Assembly: GCF_012927325.1 (NCBI RefSeq) | Contig: NZ_JABBGI010000002.1 | Location: 206,506-270,505 of the forward strand | Reading direction: 5' to 3' | Length of the DNA stretch: 64,000 nucleotides | Source: Chryseobacterium antibioticum | Lineage (GTDB): Bacteria > Bacteroidota > Bacteroidia > Flavobacteriales > Weeksellaceae | Shown here: positions 37,801 to 44,688 of the stretch, piece after piece | Layout of the letters: each line of letters begins with the position of its first letter | Numbering within the stretch: position 1 is the stretch's first letter | Translations under genes and position numbers: made by a program | Notes under the pieces: generated by a model | What the model saw: the letters and a program-made list of their open reading frames with translations, nothing else | What the model was told of the DNA's origin: nothing | Databases searched by the model: none

Positions 37801-39795
37801 ACTTACCTGCAGGCCATCACCAACGCTAAGACTAAATTAGCCGGAGCCATTGCTTCGGAAGTGGAACCAATACTTACAGCACCTTATGTTTCATCCGCCC
37901 CGGGTGACCATACCAGTCTTGGCAATGCGAAAGATAAATTCGAGCAGCAACTGCTCAACCAGCTTGGTAATGCCTACACCGTAAATGCTCTGGTACAATT
38001 CGAAGTAACGGCCGAATCAGACTTTGTGGCATCTGGCAACTATCAAACACCGCCACGCCTGTATGGTACACCGATGATCGGTAACAAAACAGATGGCGAA
38101 GCAAAAGAATACAGCATCTCCACCTCCAAGATACAGTTGAATGAAAAGGATGCCACTGATACCGATTCCTTCCTTACTTTCAGCTTTACCACTAAAAATG
38201 CGAAGGAATTTACCAGCGTAGACCTGGATATCACTTATGTGGTCACCCATGTGGAATGCGATATCAGGGATGTGGCAGGGATCAAAGGCTATCAGGGTTC
38301 TAACTGGCTTACATTCATTATACCTGCTGATGTAAGTAGTAATAGCAGCATGCTAAAGACAGCATCTGTTACCTCATCTCTGCAGCAAAGCTTAGGTAAC
38401 GTAGATATACCTGTAGTACTGCGCAACTACCCTACACCGCCTACATTGACCACACAAAAAGGCAAAGGCGTATCTGTGGAAGGCGATACCACCAAAACGC
38501 GTCTGGCCAAAGCATCCGAATGGGACTTTACGTATTCGTATACCGAAGACCAGGCTGCGCAGGATAAGATATTTTCTGATATTGAGTTCAATATGATTCC
38601 GAATCCTTCCGCAAAAATGTTCGGAGCACCTTCCCGCGACCTCTTCAGTGACCTGGCTCAGTTTGTAACCGTATGGCCGCAGGTACTGGATGATTTCAAC
38701 CGTTATCTGAAATTGATTAATGCTCAATCAGACAGCAATGATATTAATCTGGCTAATGCTTATTATGCATTACAAACGATGGTCACTTTGACCCATAACC
38801 TTGCTATTGCCTGGAGCGAATTCAACAGTCAGCTTTTCGGCAATCCTAACAGCAATGGTACTGCCCGTGCCTACGATTTCATCATCCGACAGACAGATGA
38901 TACCGATTTCGACAACCGCTTTCTGGTAACTATCGTGCCTGCGGTGGATATGTCTTCTGATGATCTGTTGCTGTACCGTGGTACTAAAGCTGTGTTGGAA
39001 GCAGATGTGCCACAAACCCCTTACGTGACGATTGATAATTATACGAAAGTGAATGCCACCGATAAGAAAGGCTTGCCTATTCCTAATGCGTATTGGTATC
39101 AGGCGGAAGATAAAACCTATCTGTCATGGGAAGAATCCTTCAACATTCCATCCCGCAATGTCAACGTAGATTCACTGAATGTGCTACAGTTCCAATATGC
39201 GTGGGCAGGCTTGTCTATTATACGTAATGAAGACCTAGTTCCTTATAATCCGACCGTGAACGACTTTATATACCGCACACCGTTAGTAAGATTTTCTAAT
39301 AAACTGATCCCATTACTAAGCAATGATGATACCTTTGACATTGCCCGAATTAATAATGATGCGGGACTGAACCTTCCGCTTGCCCAGCAATTAGCCAACT
39401 TCTTCAGCACATTCTTTACGTACGATGAATTGGCAGAGCAATTGGTGAAGCTCAGCATATCATGGAATTATCCTTTACTGGCAGCTTCAGGAGACCTATT
39501 GCCTGCTATAGAATTACCCGTACTGCTTGCAGCGCCATTCACTTTTGAAATACCGACAGATTATGAGATTCCTGCGGGAGGATGCCAACCATCCTTCAGC
39601 GACTCCGACCCGTTTGTTTGCCGTCTGGCCAATACGCTTAAAACATGGTACAGCCAGCACAAGCCTGTCAACAACGGGGCCTGGTTCCAGATTGATATAG
39701 CGGTATTCTCATCCCTCAGCGAAAGTAAACTGCCGTTGATAGAGCTTAAAAATATCATACTATATTATAAAAATATTACAGATATAAATGCGTGA
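28900..39795 (+). CDS. 3631-residue giant protein with LysM-like repeats
   Basis: A giant protein of unknown function. About residues 1-900 are beta-rich with alternating strands. About 970-1180 has GDFMVDIGFPYNMDFSRSF and then a long Gly/Ile/Tyr-rich hydrophobic stretch (IVFGIGLQVGVGYSVNYGIL onward); this resembles my recollection of DUF6603-type proteins. An Ala/Pro linker follows near 1195-1230. LysM-like units with a D-T-(L/F/I) core occur near 1548, 1594, 1640, 1689, 1744, 2222, 2280 and 2330. A paired-Cys motif SPCTGSNCALYALTGQ is near 1845. About 2400-3631 is a mix of beta and helical parts. There is no signal peptide and no T9SS tail. It starts 17 bases after the EEP gene, so co-expression is likely. 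Confidence 0.85.
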   Translation: MSLSKLAATFRSQAAANNNNITIDAASFTDSDLIPQAGLDDLLSKSYKLPADSFLLIDTSGTSIPEPVGNTLTISNATAAILNVEKSNTSVTLIVTANDADEVQFTIQINLSNWIFATSWPYMTGGVFDNLPYTSPSFVFSTQEVPAFKWQQKNISLTEGQNFAALITLTKWLQPVVNFFTSWTSSTQLALVGSIDPSQVNNEDIVYPDLDLFVNVDATLISLGFLKVSNPGIGFQIKTEEEIIPTEPEDEGDALRLEYETDDGLMPTAGETEKVQTPILYFQLLLAAGDAIVLNFSAAVESGSSSFLLNVASEPDKPLTPLSLFGLMAGQNWFQTIPPTLQQYLNSIAFKGFNTSLDFSNGLSITSVSAYIGSNGAWTLFDNFVIEQFDVNWVIIGPGTTNAQSLYFSARVNFFPTIFVGGFDVEITSDLTLSAAFTGSVTFNNLLSAITAGAINIPENLLLVEFTAFGINMDINSKYYEFYANANIDINFITNVSVTDGTLRLTSSSPASGTGPSIFTAQVSGLFAIGSLQLNTDVNYNSSDGWDLSLAMPEGRNLNLGELIKQLFQTISLPTSFLPDSLNITQFSLNATIPNGTGKSSYEVKGGLQWIFNFPIIDQKINIIANLWLKYEAASNDSATGKYSGGVLGSVTLDYFNATVGISYNFSENNQQLAITWEGFTAMYDISGQSRTIVFSIKNWTLGGLITSFMKMLFNPTFELDAPWDILNKISLDGFSVTYNLDTKDIKVTYKLPKTLNLIFININGINLTKTEKGVFITFDGNSVVPSINDSNLFKPSTGGQDIQKMPEVPGQGNQYFDLRLLAMGQHVELVNPAQYNSIKDVTKAMQEAFTEPKPGTVPIGPGSGNTLLQFNEDSNWLIATNFGILNAGTKDKPVWTLDMQVVFNDPNLYGLRIAMAGGKAKILEGLDFEIMYKKISDSIGVYQIDLTLPNALRYLQFGAVNITLPSIGIEIYTNGDFMVDIGFPYNMDFSRSFTLQAIVPPGIPAMGSGGLYFGKLSSATTNKVPKTNYGNFNPVIVFGIGLQVGVGYSVNYGILNAGFSITMFGIIEGVIAAYYPYSGALQESNKEQVETSYYYYLQGTIGIIGKLYGSIDFGIISASVNITVMVYAQATFEAYNKIPLAIVASVDVRVSAKLNLGIFSITIHFTFTAKIRFDLTIGTDQTAKAPWNNNLGAPHAAARLSAPAATVRIAPARIATPLDGAMPVEFATIDAFEATEEIWPDQMVIRRSPHMPINYCSVLATISADSLPTLNLYFVPHLTISGPENGNLKGQTAQYVATLFTDAPDPSGDGNGTTTSFEYLCADFFRWLVLNYIDHTPSQSARAEVDTEGISKADLDALIAFLSSESNPFPIPTHDLLNFLQNSFQAVNVQLLQDNLTAAAIFPMFFDLELKVPDISLDIQFNNYNMATQEYLSAVKEWFNELAVKVQEETATAARFAVSDPQQWSMSTFVFEDYFVLLGKQLAGYASDSMDNFTYRLSNGNSLSAMVNWANGISVDGTNNKVYVQDIATANQTHPLTGNNPVVITGVMYDIADGDTFTSVAAIYAITATMLITENAAVPGLLAPQTLTYKGNSYNVQATDTINAVAAGLKTTVKDLAADTSFQNTAVLMTGSWLIIGAAIYTAKNEDTFNGICTNVYKKLDVSALLMQNQITPGLFIAGNSFEYNTIPYTIVPGDTLTSMAAAISIVANATVTPQDLASDLQVQALQVQPLGQVLVQPFIHTTITFGDAVEADTLDTLAQQYNTTAALLANNYANQQQDKFFYDGEGYTNANIPGLQYLTVGSILEYFTDNNSYGQLSGMVSRYQLHGMRLPTTLPGLTLSKDSPCTGSNCALYALTGQEFDLPATIPADFSIQLINNSLSWLQFNGKTMKEEGGNTLDITLTSEDLNQISTLLTYAQETGIQPDVLELTPMQPFNLQAVQYTFQTTTQWQTSGALNLPYGSPGDQSNISPLIWQFPSGLLNQLALPKEQGSAFSVQIGQYDAAKGVMDYWPSSYYGWSTMVDIELKLLDTDSTASVNAYSYELLGASEADATILQRLLLALDPKSVNNNTDKIVDIQWLYEGSDGLLSVGMEHMKTFIVQANLSTETNPDTSLKMAAREEAETAPTTGVLNSIYDFIRLLWECSITRSGGYYLMYNETEGNTGFPSSVFGKGDTANVRLLVTYSSQYNNKPTDYMTCAVTGDKIDASSCVVYAQSEMQKGLSYYVNSPDDTIDSITARFNILPAELVELNKKVVLNTKADATNPAQYPVPVITFNGLVSEVGTNGPGNSLNSIAAYYEVDAAAIQQLNPGISDWNNLPLWQLILLPQVQYTIGGKAGVTFETIAAYYFIDMAAMAWAVRDVVNIFVNPTTLTINDQILHKVTAVQQGTAGFDLNRTNPNPDPDKQPKVTDPDYAKVYLNNMYNLLSYQVVENSWFTESIVGLPAGPAKPQTQDDVLGKTDDSNGDDDLIWYYNQVVPIGKFAKPNAFMSYPAGYPQENDNPYRGIGHPVQVHFDWVDYYGNVTVTPFSDPQLDPATPVNNPPIQTGYVDELKGLGKWPSVELSYLFDLGTDNLPELKLGFNFNTQRYNELPDVPADQQQDWKQNAANDLLTYTNVYYQLTQLNPVDGKNTLTVTLSTSLTPGKATDLSGDQFNQLLQFVKDIYTYLSARSQGNQGTAPVMNPLTSPVNVADIDTHSILQLTVNLDFYRDLQYVNTDFKDSTLVTRALTQVKPKTMSTTAQDGTDPQYSLNEFAALFEAAFLSVDNYELKIAIGTNAATAGGVNNQAVFVVRMGLKSGQGIYWQVNQVGTYQLTADSIAQLTTDGVPADVTSAVHTLVGTLYDSRDLFDTALQQQLTAEQFNQYRINIYTYSLLNAVFYAPKPLATSLVSKGGVPICDYLTGQGLDCSKGEVQTFTSIDMDNWGAQSLNAIDVFLSADYAIPAFLVDQLKSDEEKAWLETQGIDATTYLQAITNAKTKLAGAIASEVEPILTAPYVSSAPGDHTSLGNAKDKFEQQLLNQLGNAYTVNALVQFEVTAESDFVASGNYQTPPRLYGTPMIGNKTDGEAKEYSISTSKIQLNEKDATDTDSFLTFSFTTKNAKEFTSVDLDITYVVTHVECDIRDVAGIKGYQGSNWLTFIIPADVSSNSSMLKTASVTSSLQQSLGNVDIPVVLRNYPTPPTLTTQKGKGVSVEGDTTKTRLAKASEWDFTYSYTEDQAAQDKIFSDIEFNMIPNPSAKMFGAPSRDLFSDLAQFVTVWPQVLDDFNRYLKLINAQSDSNDINLANAYYALQTMVTLTHNLAIAWSEFNSQLFGNPNSNGTARAYDFIIRQTDDTDFDNRFLVTIVPAVDMSSDDLLLYRGTKAVLEADVPQTPYVTIDNYTKVNATDKKGLPIPNAYWYQAEDKTYLSWEESFNIPSRNVNVDSLNVLQFQYAWAGLSIIRNEDLVPYNPTVNDFIYRTPLVRFSNKLIPLLSNDDTFDIARINNDAGLNLPLAQQLANFFSTFFTYDELAEQLVKLSISWNYPLLAASGDLLPAIELPVLLAAPFTFEIPTDYEIPAGGCQPSFSDSDPFVCRLANTLKTWYSQHKPVNNGAWFQIDIAVFSSLSESKLPLIELKNIILYYKNITDINA

Positions 39796-39893
39796 CATAA
39801 CATACAGAAATGAGGGTTATTGAACCTTGTCCGGTTTGAACTCCTTTAAACTTCACCACTAAGCAAAATCTATAATTTTGCATTAATAAAAAT

Positions 39894-39922
39894 AAGCCAC
39901 TGCAAAAGCAGTGGCTTTAAAT
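39894..39922. terminator. Bidirectional terminator closing the giant-gene cluster
   Basis: AAGCCACTGC (39894-39903) and GCAGTGGCTT (39908-39917) form a 10-bp stem with an AAAA loop. It lies about 100 bases after the giant gene and 12 bases from the convergent hydrolase gene. Confidence 0.88.
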
Positions 39923-39929
39923 TTGTTTA

Positions 39930-41132
39930 TCATAAAACAGCTGAAGTCCATAAGTTTTCCAGGTGATTAGCCTTTAAAAACTCTCCTATTTTATTCCATT
40001 CAATCTGTCCGGCAATAGCATTGGGATTAGCATCAAAAACATGTTCACCATACGGAATTTCAACATAGGAAACGGGAAGTTTCAGATCTTCCGCTTTTTT
40101 CACAAATTTTCTTGTCGCTTCTATATTTACAACGTGATCTATTTCACCGGCAATAATGAATGTCGGAGAAATTCCTTCGGAAAGCTGGTCTATTAAATTC
40201 AGCTGTGCATAGCGCTGTGGAACTTCGGTGGGTGATCCCCCAAGATATCTTCTGGCTGCATATTTCAAATCGATATTTTTTTTCTCATCTATTTTCTGCC
40301 AGATTTCGGATAAGCTGACGGGCGGATAAATAGCAATAACGCCGGCAGGAACCGGAGGCTGCGGGGAATCGTAAGACTTTGCAAAACCTTTCCTTAATCC
40401 TAAATCTGCCTGCATCACCAAAGCGGCTCCAGCAGAGCCACCTACCAAAACTATTTTATTCGGATCAATGTTGAATTTTTTTGAATTTTTCACAATAAAC
40501 CCCATCGAAGTCACTACTGCATTAACAGCAGATTCCCAATTGTGCCGGTCTTCCCTTCCTAAAGGGTAATCGATGGAGAAAACGGTGTATCCATGATCTT
40601 TGAACCAATTGGCAGCATAACCGATCTGAGTTCTGTTCCCCTCAATAAAAGCACCACCATGCACAAGAATAACCGGTATTGCAGGCGCTGAAGATTTTGT
40701 TTCCGGCCGGAAAACATCTATATGCTGTTCTTCGTTGTAAATTGTGAGATAAGAATAGGTTTCTGTAGGTTTTATAGGTTCATCAGAAGTTTTTAATCCC
40801 TGAGAAAATGAAACTTGGGTATTGTATTTTTTAGCCGTAGAAAACATAACTATAGTGAAATACATCTGGGCAAGAAAAAACAAAACCGAAAGGATTAGAT
40901 TAGCTTTCAATAATTTACGCCAGTATTTTCCAAATCTATAAAAAAGAAAACAAATCAATAGTAATACCAGACTCAAAAGAACAAACTGTGAATTGAACTG
41001 CATGGTAAACGAGCTGCTGTATCCACTCAGAAGCATGGGTGCTTTCAGATACACTGAAGCCATGGGAATAACTAACAACACCAGGATAATGAAGAGCAAA
41101 ACTGCAAAAAATATATTTAAAAACTTTTTCAT
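39930..41132 (-). CDS. Membrane-anchored alpha/beta hydrolase (HSL-like esterase)
   Basis: A probable carboxylesterase. Of 400 residues, the first 110 hold about three hydrophobic membrane segments (FLNIFFAVLLFIILVLLVIP, FVLLSLVLLLICFLF, ANLILSVLFFLAQMYFTIVM). The catalytic domain follows, with oxyanion motif HGGAF (about 155), nucleophile elbow GGSAGA (about 230), the acid region AGEIDHV and the His in YGEHVFD (about 365). It is the last gene of a four-gene operon, 4 bases after the TonB receptor gene, and probably handles the imported ester at the membrane. Confidence 0.88.
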   Translation of the reverse strand: MKKFLNIFFAVLLFIILVLLVIPMASVYLKAPMLLSGYSSSFTMQFNSQFVLLSLVLLLICFLFYRFGKYWRKLLKANLILSVLFFLAQMYFTIVMFSTAKKYNTQVSFSQGLKTSDEPIKPTETYSYLTIYNEEQHIDVFRPETKSSAPAIPVILVHGGAFIEGNRTQIGYAANWFKDHGYTVFSIDYPLGREDRHNWESAVNAVVTSMGFIVKNSKKFNIDPNKIVLVGGSAGAALVMQADLGLRKGFAKSYDSPQPPVPAGVIAIYPPVSLSEIWQKIDEKKNIDLKYAARRYLGGSPTEVPQRYAQLNLIDQLSEGISPTFIIAGEIDHVVNIEATRKFVKKAEDLKLPVSYVEIPYGEHVFDANPNAIAGQIEWNKIGEFLKANHLENLWTSAVL

Positions 41133-41136
41133 TGGA

Positions 41137-43797
41137 TTAAAATTTATAGGTTACCGTAAGATATCCGGAAGTTGGTGGAATCGCAATCGTGAAATAAGGA
41201 GTATTGTTAGCAACTGCAGAAGCATATTCAGCCTGGGTAAAGTTTTCAAAGCCGGCAAGCTGTTGCTGGAGGGTTCCCGGTCTCTGATAGCTCATCACTC
41301 CATATTTATTAAATACATTGTTCACATTGATGAGCATGCTGAGATTCTCATTTAAATTATACCCTATCCCTAAATCAAACTGTGAAAATCCAGGCAATTT
41401 ATAGACATTGGTATTGCTCCCCTCTCTTTTTCCCATATAATTCCAGGTTACAAATCCAAATGCTTTACCAATTTTTAAATTAGGAGTTACATTAGCCATA
41501 ATTTTTGGTGTATAGGCAATAGTAGTTCCTGAATATGAAAATACGGTATCATCTGCGGGACCGGGTGCACTTCCTAAGTTCCATAAGTAACCTTCCTTCA
41601 CTTTCGGATTCTGCAATGTAAGCACAGCTCTGATATTGAAATTATCGGTCGGTCTGATATTGGTTTCCAACTCAATCCCAAATGTTTCATTTTTATTATA
41701 TAATGAAGGAGTTGTGTAGAACCCGCCTTTCCCGTCATCTGCCATAAAGCTGTAAGGTACATTGCTCAGTAAGCTGTAAAATGGAGTTATAAAAGCATCA
41801 AAATAGGTTGTCTTCGTCTTAAACCCCATTTCTACCTGTTGCGTTTTTCTCGATTGCGGATCCAGTAAATCTATCGTTTCCGGTCTGTTGGCTGCAAAGA
41901 ACATATCAAGGTCCGGAGACTTGCTGCCTTTAGAGTATCTGGCATATACGGCAACATTATTATTAAATTTATAGTTCAGCGCCGCTGAATAGGAAAAATT
42001 TTCCAGCTGTCTGTTGTAGGCAACGTTCGTCAGTTTTGTCAGGGCGTTGTTATTGTACAAGGTATAAATGCTACCATCTGTACCTCCGTTTTTATCAGAA
42101 AACAGATAGGTTCGCGTATTATCTCCTTTGATCCATACTTTTTCATACCGTATTCCCCAATCCAGTGTCAGGTGATCCGTAATATCCCAGGTATGCCCGA
42201 AAAATACAGCTCCCTGTTGTTGTTTAGCTTTGAATTCCAGTAAATCTCCGGTGCTTCCGGCCGCCTGGGCAAACCCATCACCGTTGGTTAATTGATAAAC
42301 ACCTGGTTTTGTAAAATCTAAAGTGGTAACTCCCGTTAAACTTAAGGTCATCATTCTTGGCCGGTTCTCTAAAGTCGTAAGCCCTATTCCATTGATTCCC
42401 GAAAAACGCCATACATCCGAATAACCATAATAACCACCAAATGAGAAATTCATCTTGTTCCATTTTTTATTGATGGTCAGCTGGTTCATTGATTCCTTGA
42501 CCTTATTTTCATAAAAATTAAGCGCTGACATTAAAAATGAATTATTCTGAATAGACTGACCCGGCAATTGATTCTTGGTGATCTGGTAAACCGGTAATCC
42601 TCCGGCCCCCAGAGCAGAATTCACACTGGCAAGCTCCTGTCCTGTGAGGGCATCCTTAAAGGAATAGGTCCCCACTCCCAGCCCGCCGACCAAAAAATAA
42701 GAGGTCATATCATCCAGGGATGTAAGAAAAGAATTTCCTACGCTATTCTGTACCACGTCATTATCAGAATACTTACTTGCAAAAAACAGTTTCCAGTCAT
42801 TTCCCAGGTTGTGCTCCCAGTTTAATCCTACAGATCGGTATTTGTTACTCACCAGACGGCCTGAGTTATAATCTATATTCCCTCCATGAATAAAATCCGG
42901 AGAATTATACTGTAATTTCGGAATCAGTAAAGATGAACTGCTGCTGAACCCTTCTGCCGGCTCAGGACTTGTATAATTTCTTGTAGGAACCAATTGTGCA
43001 TAGCCATTTTTGTCGTCAAGATACTTTAGAAATACTTTCAGACTTCCTTTATTGTATTTTTTTACGATGTTTGCTTTTACCTGTCCCCCATTATTAAACG
43101 GATATCCTGCATATCTGGCTCCCAAATCATACCTGTAAAATCCGCCAACATTAAAAAACCAGTTATTTCCCAAAGGTCCTCCAAAATTAGCATCAAGTCT
43201 GTGATACCCGGAATTATTTGCTCCCTGGACACCATATTTGGCCCGGATTTCTCCTCCGAATTTATTTCCGCCCGTTTTGGAAATATAATTGAAAATTCCA
43301 CCTGGCGCATTGGCCGCAGTAATAGAAGCAGGGCCTCCTCTCACGGCATCAATCTGAGAAATTGTGGCATCTGCTCGTAGAAAAAAGTCAGGGCCATAAT
43401 TATAATAGGTGGTATTGGTTACCGGCAAACCATCTTCCTGCATAGATATATATTCGTAAGCAAACGTACCATCTGAAGAACCTGCACTGATCCCTCTTGA
43501 GCTTACATTATTCCTGATCTCTCCCAGTGAAGAATTGACATACACCCCGGGAACATTTTTAAGCAGATCTGCAGCACTAATCGGAACCTGCTTCTCAATG
43601 ACATCGCTTTTCAGGACAGAAATCGCAATGGGTGCATTCATTCTTGTCCTTTTATCAAATACCCCCGTCATGATCACTTCATCGATATCTTTTGTTTTCG
43701 TCGTATCAGCTTCTTTTTTCTGAGCCAGTACACTTGCAGATGCTGTCAGGAAAAGTATTGCTATAGTTATTTTTGTATTTAAAAATGTAGTATTCAT
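41137..43797 (-). CDS. TonB-dependent outer-membrane receptor
   Basis: A 22-stranded outer-membrane barrel for energised import of a large or scarce ligand. The 886-residue protein has a signal peptide (residues 1-25, ending VLAQ), a TonB-box-like stretch near DEVIMTGVF, a plug domain (VIEKQVPISAADLLKNVPGVYVNSS, IDAVRGGPASITAANAPGGIFNY), then a barrel ending in the aromatic TSGYLTVTYKF needed for outer-membrane insertion. There is no SusD partner and no N-terminal CarboxypepD_reg domain, so it is not a SusC glycan transporter. With two esterases and an acyl-CoA ligase around it, a lipid- or ester-like ligand is likely; a siderophore is the main alternative. Confidence 0.93.
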   Translation of the reverse strand: MNTTFLNTKITIAILFLTASASVLAQKKEADTTKTKDIDEVIMTGVFDKRTRMNAPIAISVLKSDVIEKQVPISAADLLKNVPGVYVNSSLGEIRNNVSSRGISAGSSDGTFAYEYISMQEDGLPVTNTTYYNYGPDFFLRADATISQIDAVRGGPASITAANAPGGIFNYISKTGGNKFGGEIRAKYGVQGANNSGYHRLDANFGGPLGNNWFFNVGGFYRYDLGARYAGYPFNNGGQVKANIVKKYNKGSLKVFLKYLDDKNGYAQLVPTRNYTSPEPAEGFSSSSSLLIPKLQYNSPDFIHGGNIDYNSGRLVSNKYRSVGLNWEHNLGNDWKLFFASKYSDNDVVQNSVGNSFLTSLDDMTSYFLVGGLGVGTYSFKDALTGQELASVNSALGAGGLPVYQITKNQLPGQSIQNNSFLMSALNFYENKVKESMNQLTINKKWNKMNFSFGGYYGYSDVWRFSGINGIGLTTLENRPRMMTLSLTGVTTLDFTKPGVYQLTNGDGFAQAAGSTGDLLEFKAKQQQGAVFFGHTWDITDHLTLDWGIRYEKVWIKGDNTRTYLFSDKNGGTDGSIYTLYNNNALTKLTNVAYNRQLENFSYSAALNYKFNNNVAVYARYSKGSKSPDLDMFFAANRPETIDLLDPQSRKTQQVEMGFKTKTTYFDAFITPFYSLLSNVPYSFMADDGKGGFYTTPSLYNKNETFGIELETNIRPTDNFNIRAVLTLQNPKVKEGYLWNLGSAPGPADDTVFSYSGTTIAYTPKIMANVTPNLKIGKAFGFVTWNYMGKREGSNTNVYKLPGFSQFDLGIGYNLNENLSMLINVNNVFNKYGVMSYQRPGTLQQQLAGFENFTQAEYASAVANNTPYFTIAIPPTSGYLTVTYKF

Positions 43798-43809
43798 ATC
43801 CTTTAATCG

Positions 43810-44688
43810 TTAATTTGTGCCATATTTTTTAAGCCATTCTACCACGTTGGTAAATACCGTCTGTTCATTTTCCGGTAGTTTTGTAATAAGATGCCCGGCT
43901 CCGGGAACTATGACCAATTTATACTGAACTCCTTTTGCCTTCAGGGCTTTTTCCAGAATATAAGCCTGCTGGATGGGAACCACCTCATCTTGATCACCAT
44001 GAATAATCATCGTGGGAATCTGATTCACAAATTTGGCAGGACTGGTTTTAACATAAGCTTCGGGGATAGCATCACCGGGATTCCAGACTACTTTGTTACC
44101 TGACATTTTATTCAGGACATCCAAAAGGTTAGCTGCTTTCACATATTGTAATGTCTGAACATCTGTAAAATCTACAGGACCACACATTTCTATAATGGTT
44201 TTGATCTGAGGATTTTTTGTGTAGGCATACATCAGGGAAACATGGGCACCAGAACTGCCTCCGGAAATTGAAAAACCGTTTTTCCTGGTATTCCATTCCC
44301 GGGCATGGGAAGAAAGATATTTTGAAACATGGTCAATATCATCCAGAAGTTCCGGAAGATGCGTGTCTGTAAGATTGGCATAACGGTAATCGAGATTGGC
44401 AACAGCAATCCCTTGTGAAAGAAGGTATTCGGAAAGTTTTCCATTGTCTTTTTTATCACCCTGTACCCAGGCTCCTCCATGGATATTAATGAGAAATGCC
44501 GTTTTAGGACTTCTGTCAGCAGGAAGATAAATATCCATCACGTTCCTTTCGTGTGAACCGTATTTTATGTCGGTAAGCTTTTCTGCCTTTTGGCTTAGAG
44601 AAACCGTTTTGGCGCTTTCAACATTTTGTGTTGAGCAGCTAACTGTCAATAATCCAATGGACAGCACTGCGATTTTACAATAATTCAT
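43810..44688 (-). CDS. Alpha/beta hydrolase lipoprotein (esterase)
   Basis: A 292-residue esterase with a lipoprotein signal (KIAVLSIGLLTVSCSTQN). Catalytic marks are the oxyanion motif HGGAWVQG, nucleophile elbow ISGGSSGAHVS (about 145), acid IHGDQDEVVP (about 235) and the His in PGAGHLI (about 267). It should face the periplasm or the cell surface and may cleave the ligand imported by the TonB receptor encoded 12 bases downstream. Its start overlaps the acyl-CoA ligase stop by 4 bases. Confidence 0.9.
   Translation of the reverse strand: MNYCKIAVLSIGLLTVSCSTQNVESAKTVSLSQKAEKLTDIKYGSHERNVMDIYLPADRSPKTAFLINIHGGAWVQGDKKDNGKLSEYLLSQGIAVANLDYRYANLTDTHLPELLDDIDHVSKYLSSHAREWNTRKNGFSISGGSSGAHVSLMYAYTKNPQIKTIIEMCGPVDFTDVQTLQYVKAANLLDVLNKMSGNKVVWNPGDAIPEAYVKTSPAKFVNQIPTMIIHGDQDEVVPIQQAYILEKALKAKGVQYKLVIVPGAGHLITKLPENEQTVFTNVVEWLKKYGTN

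Noticed and set aside
28900..39795. Many antisense and alternative-frame ORFs of 60-165 codons inside the giant gene
   Set aside because: They mirror the codon bias of the long sense frame, have no domain-like sequence and no promoters; they are shadows.
23069..39795. Idea that the cluster is a Tc toxin, Rhs/YD-repeat system or contractile injection system
   Set aside because: I found no YD repeats, no Rhs core, no sheath, tube, baseplate or AAA-ATPase gene in the cluster.
39700..39795. T9SS sorting tail on the 3631-residue protein
   Set aside because: The C-terminus (ELKNIILYYKNITDINA) lacks the YPNP start, the beta-sandwich pattern and the basic end seen in the M28 proteins.
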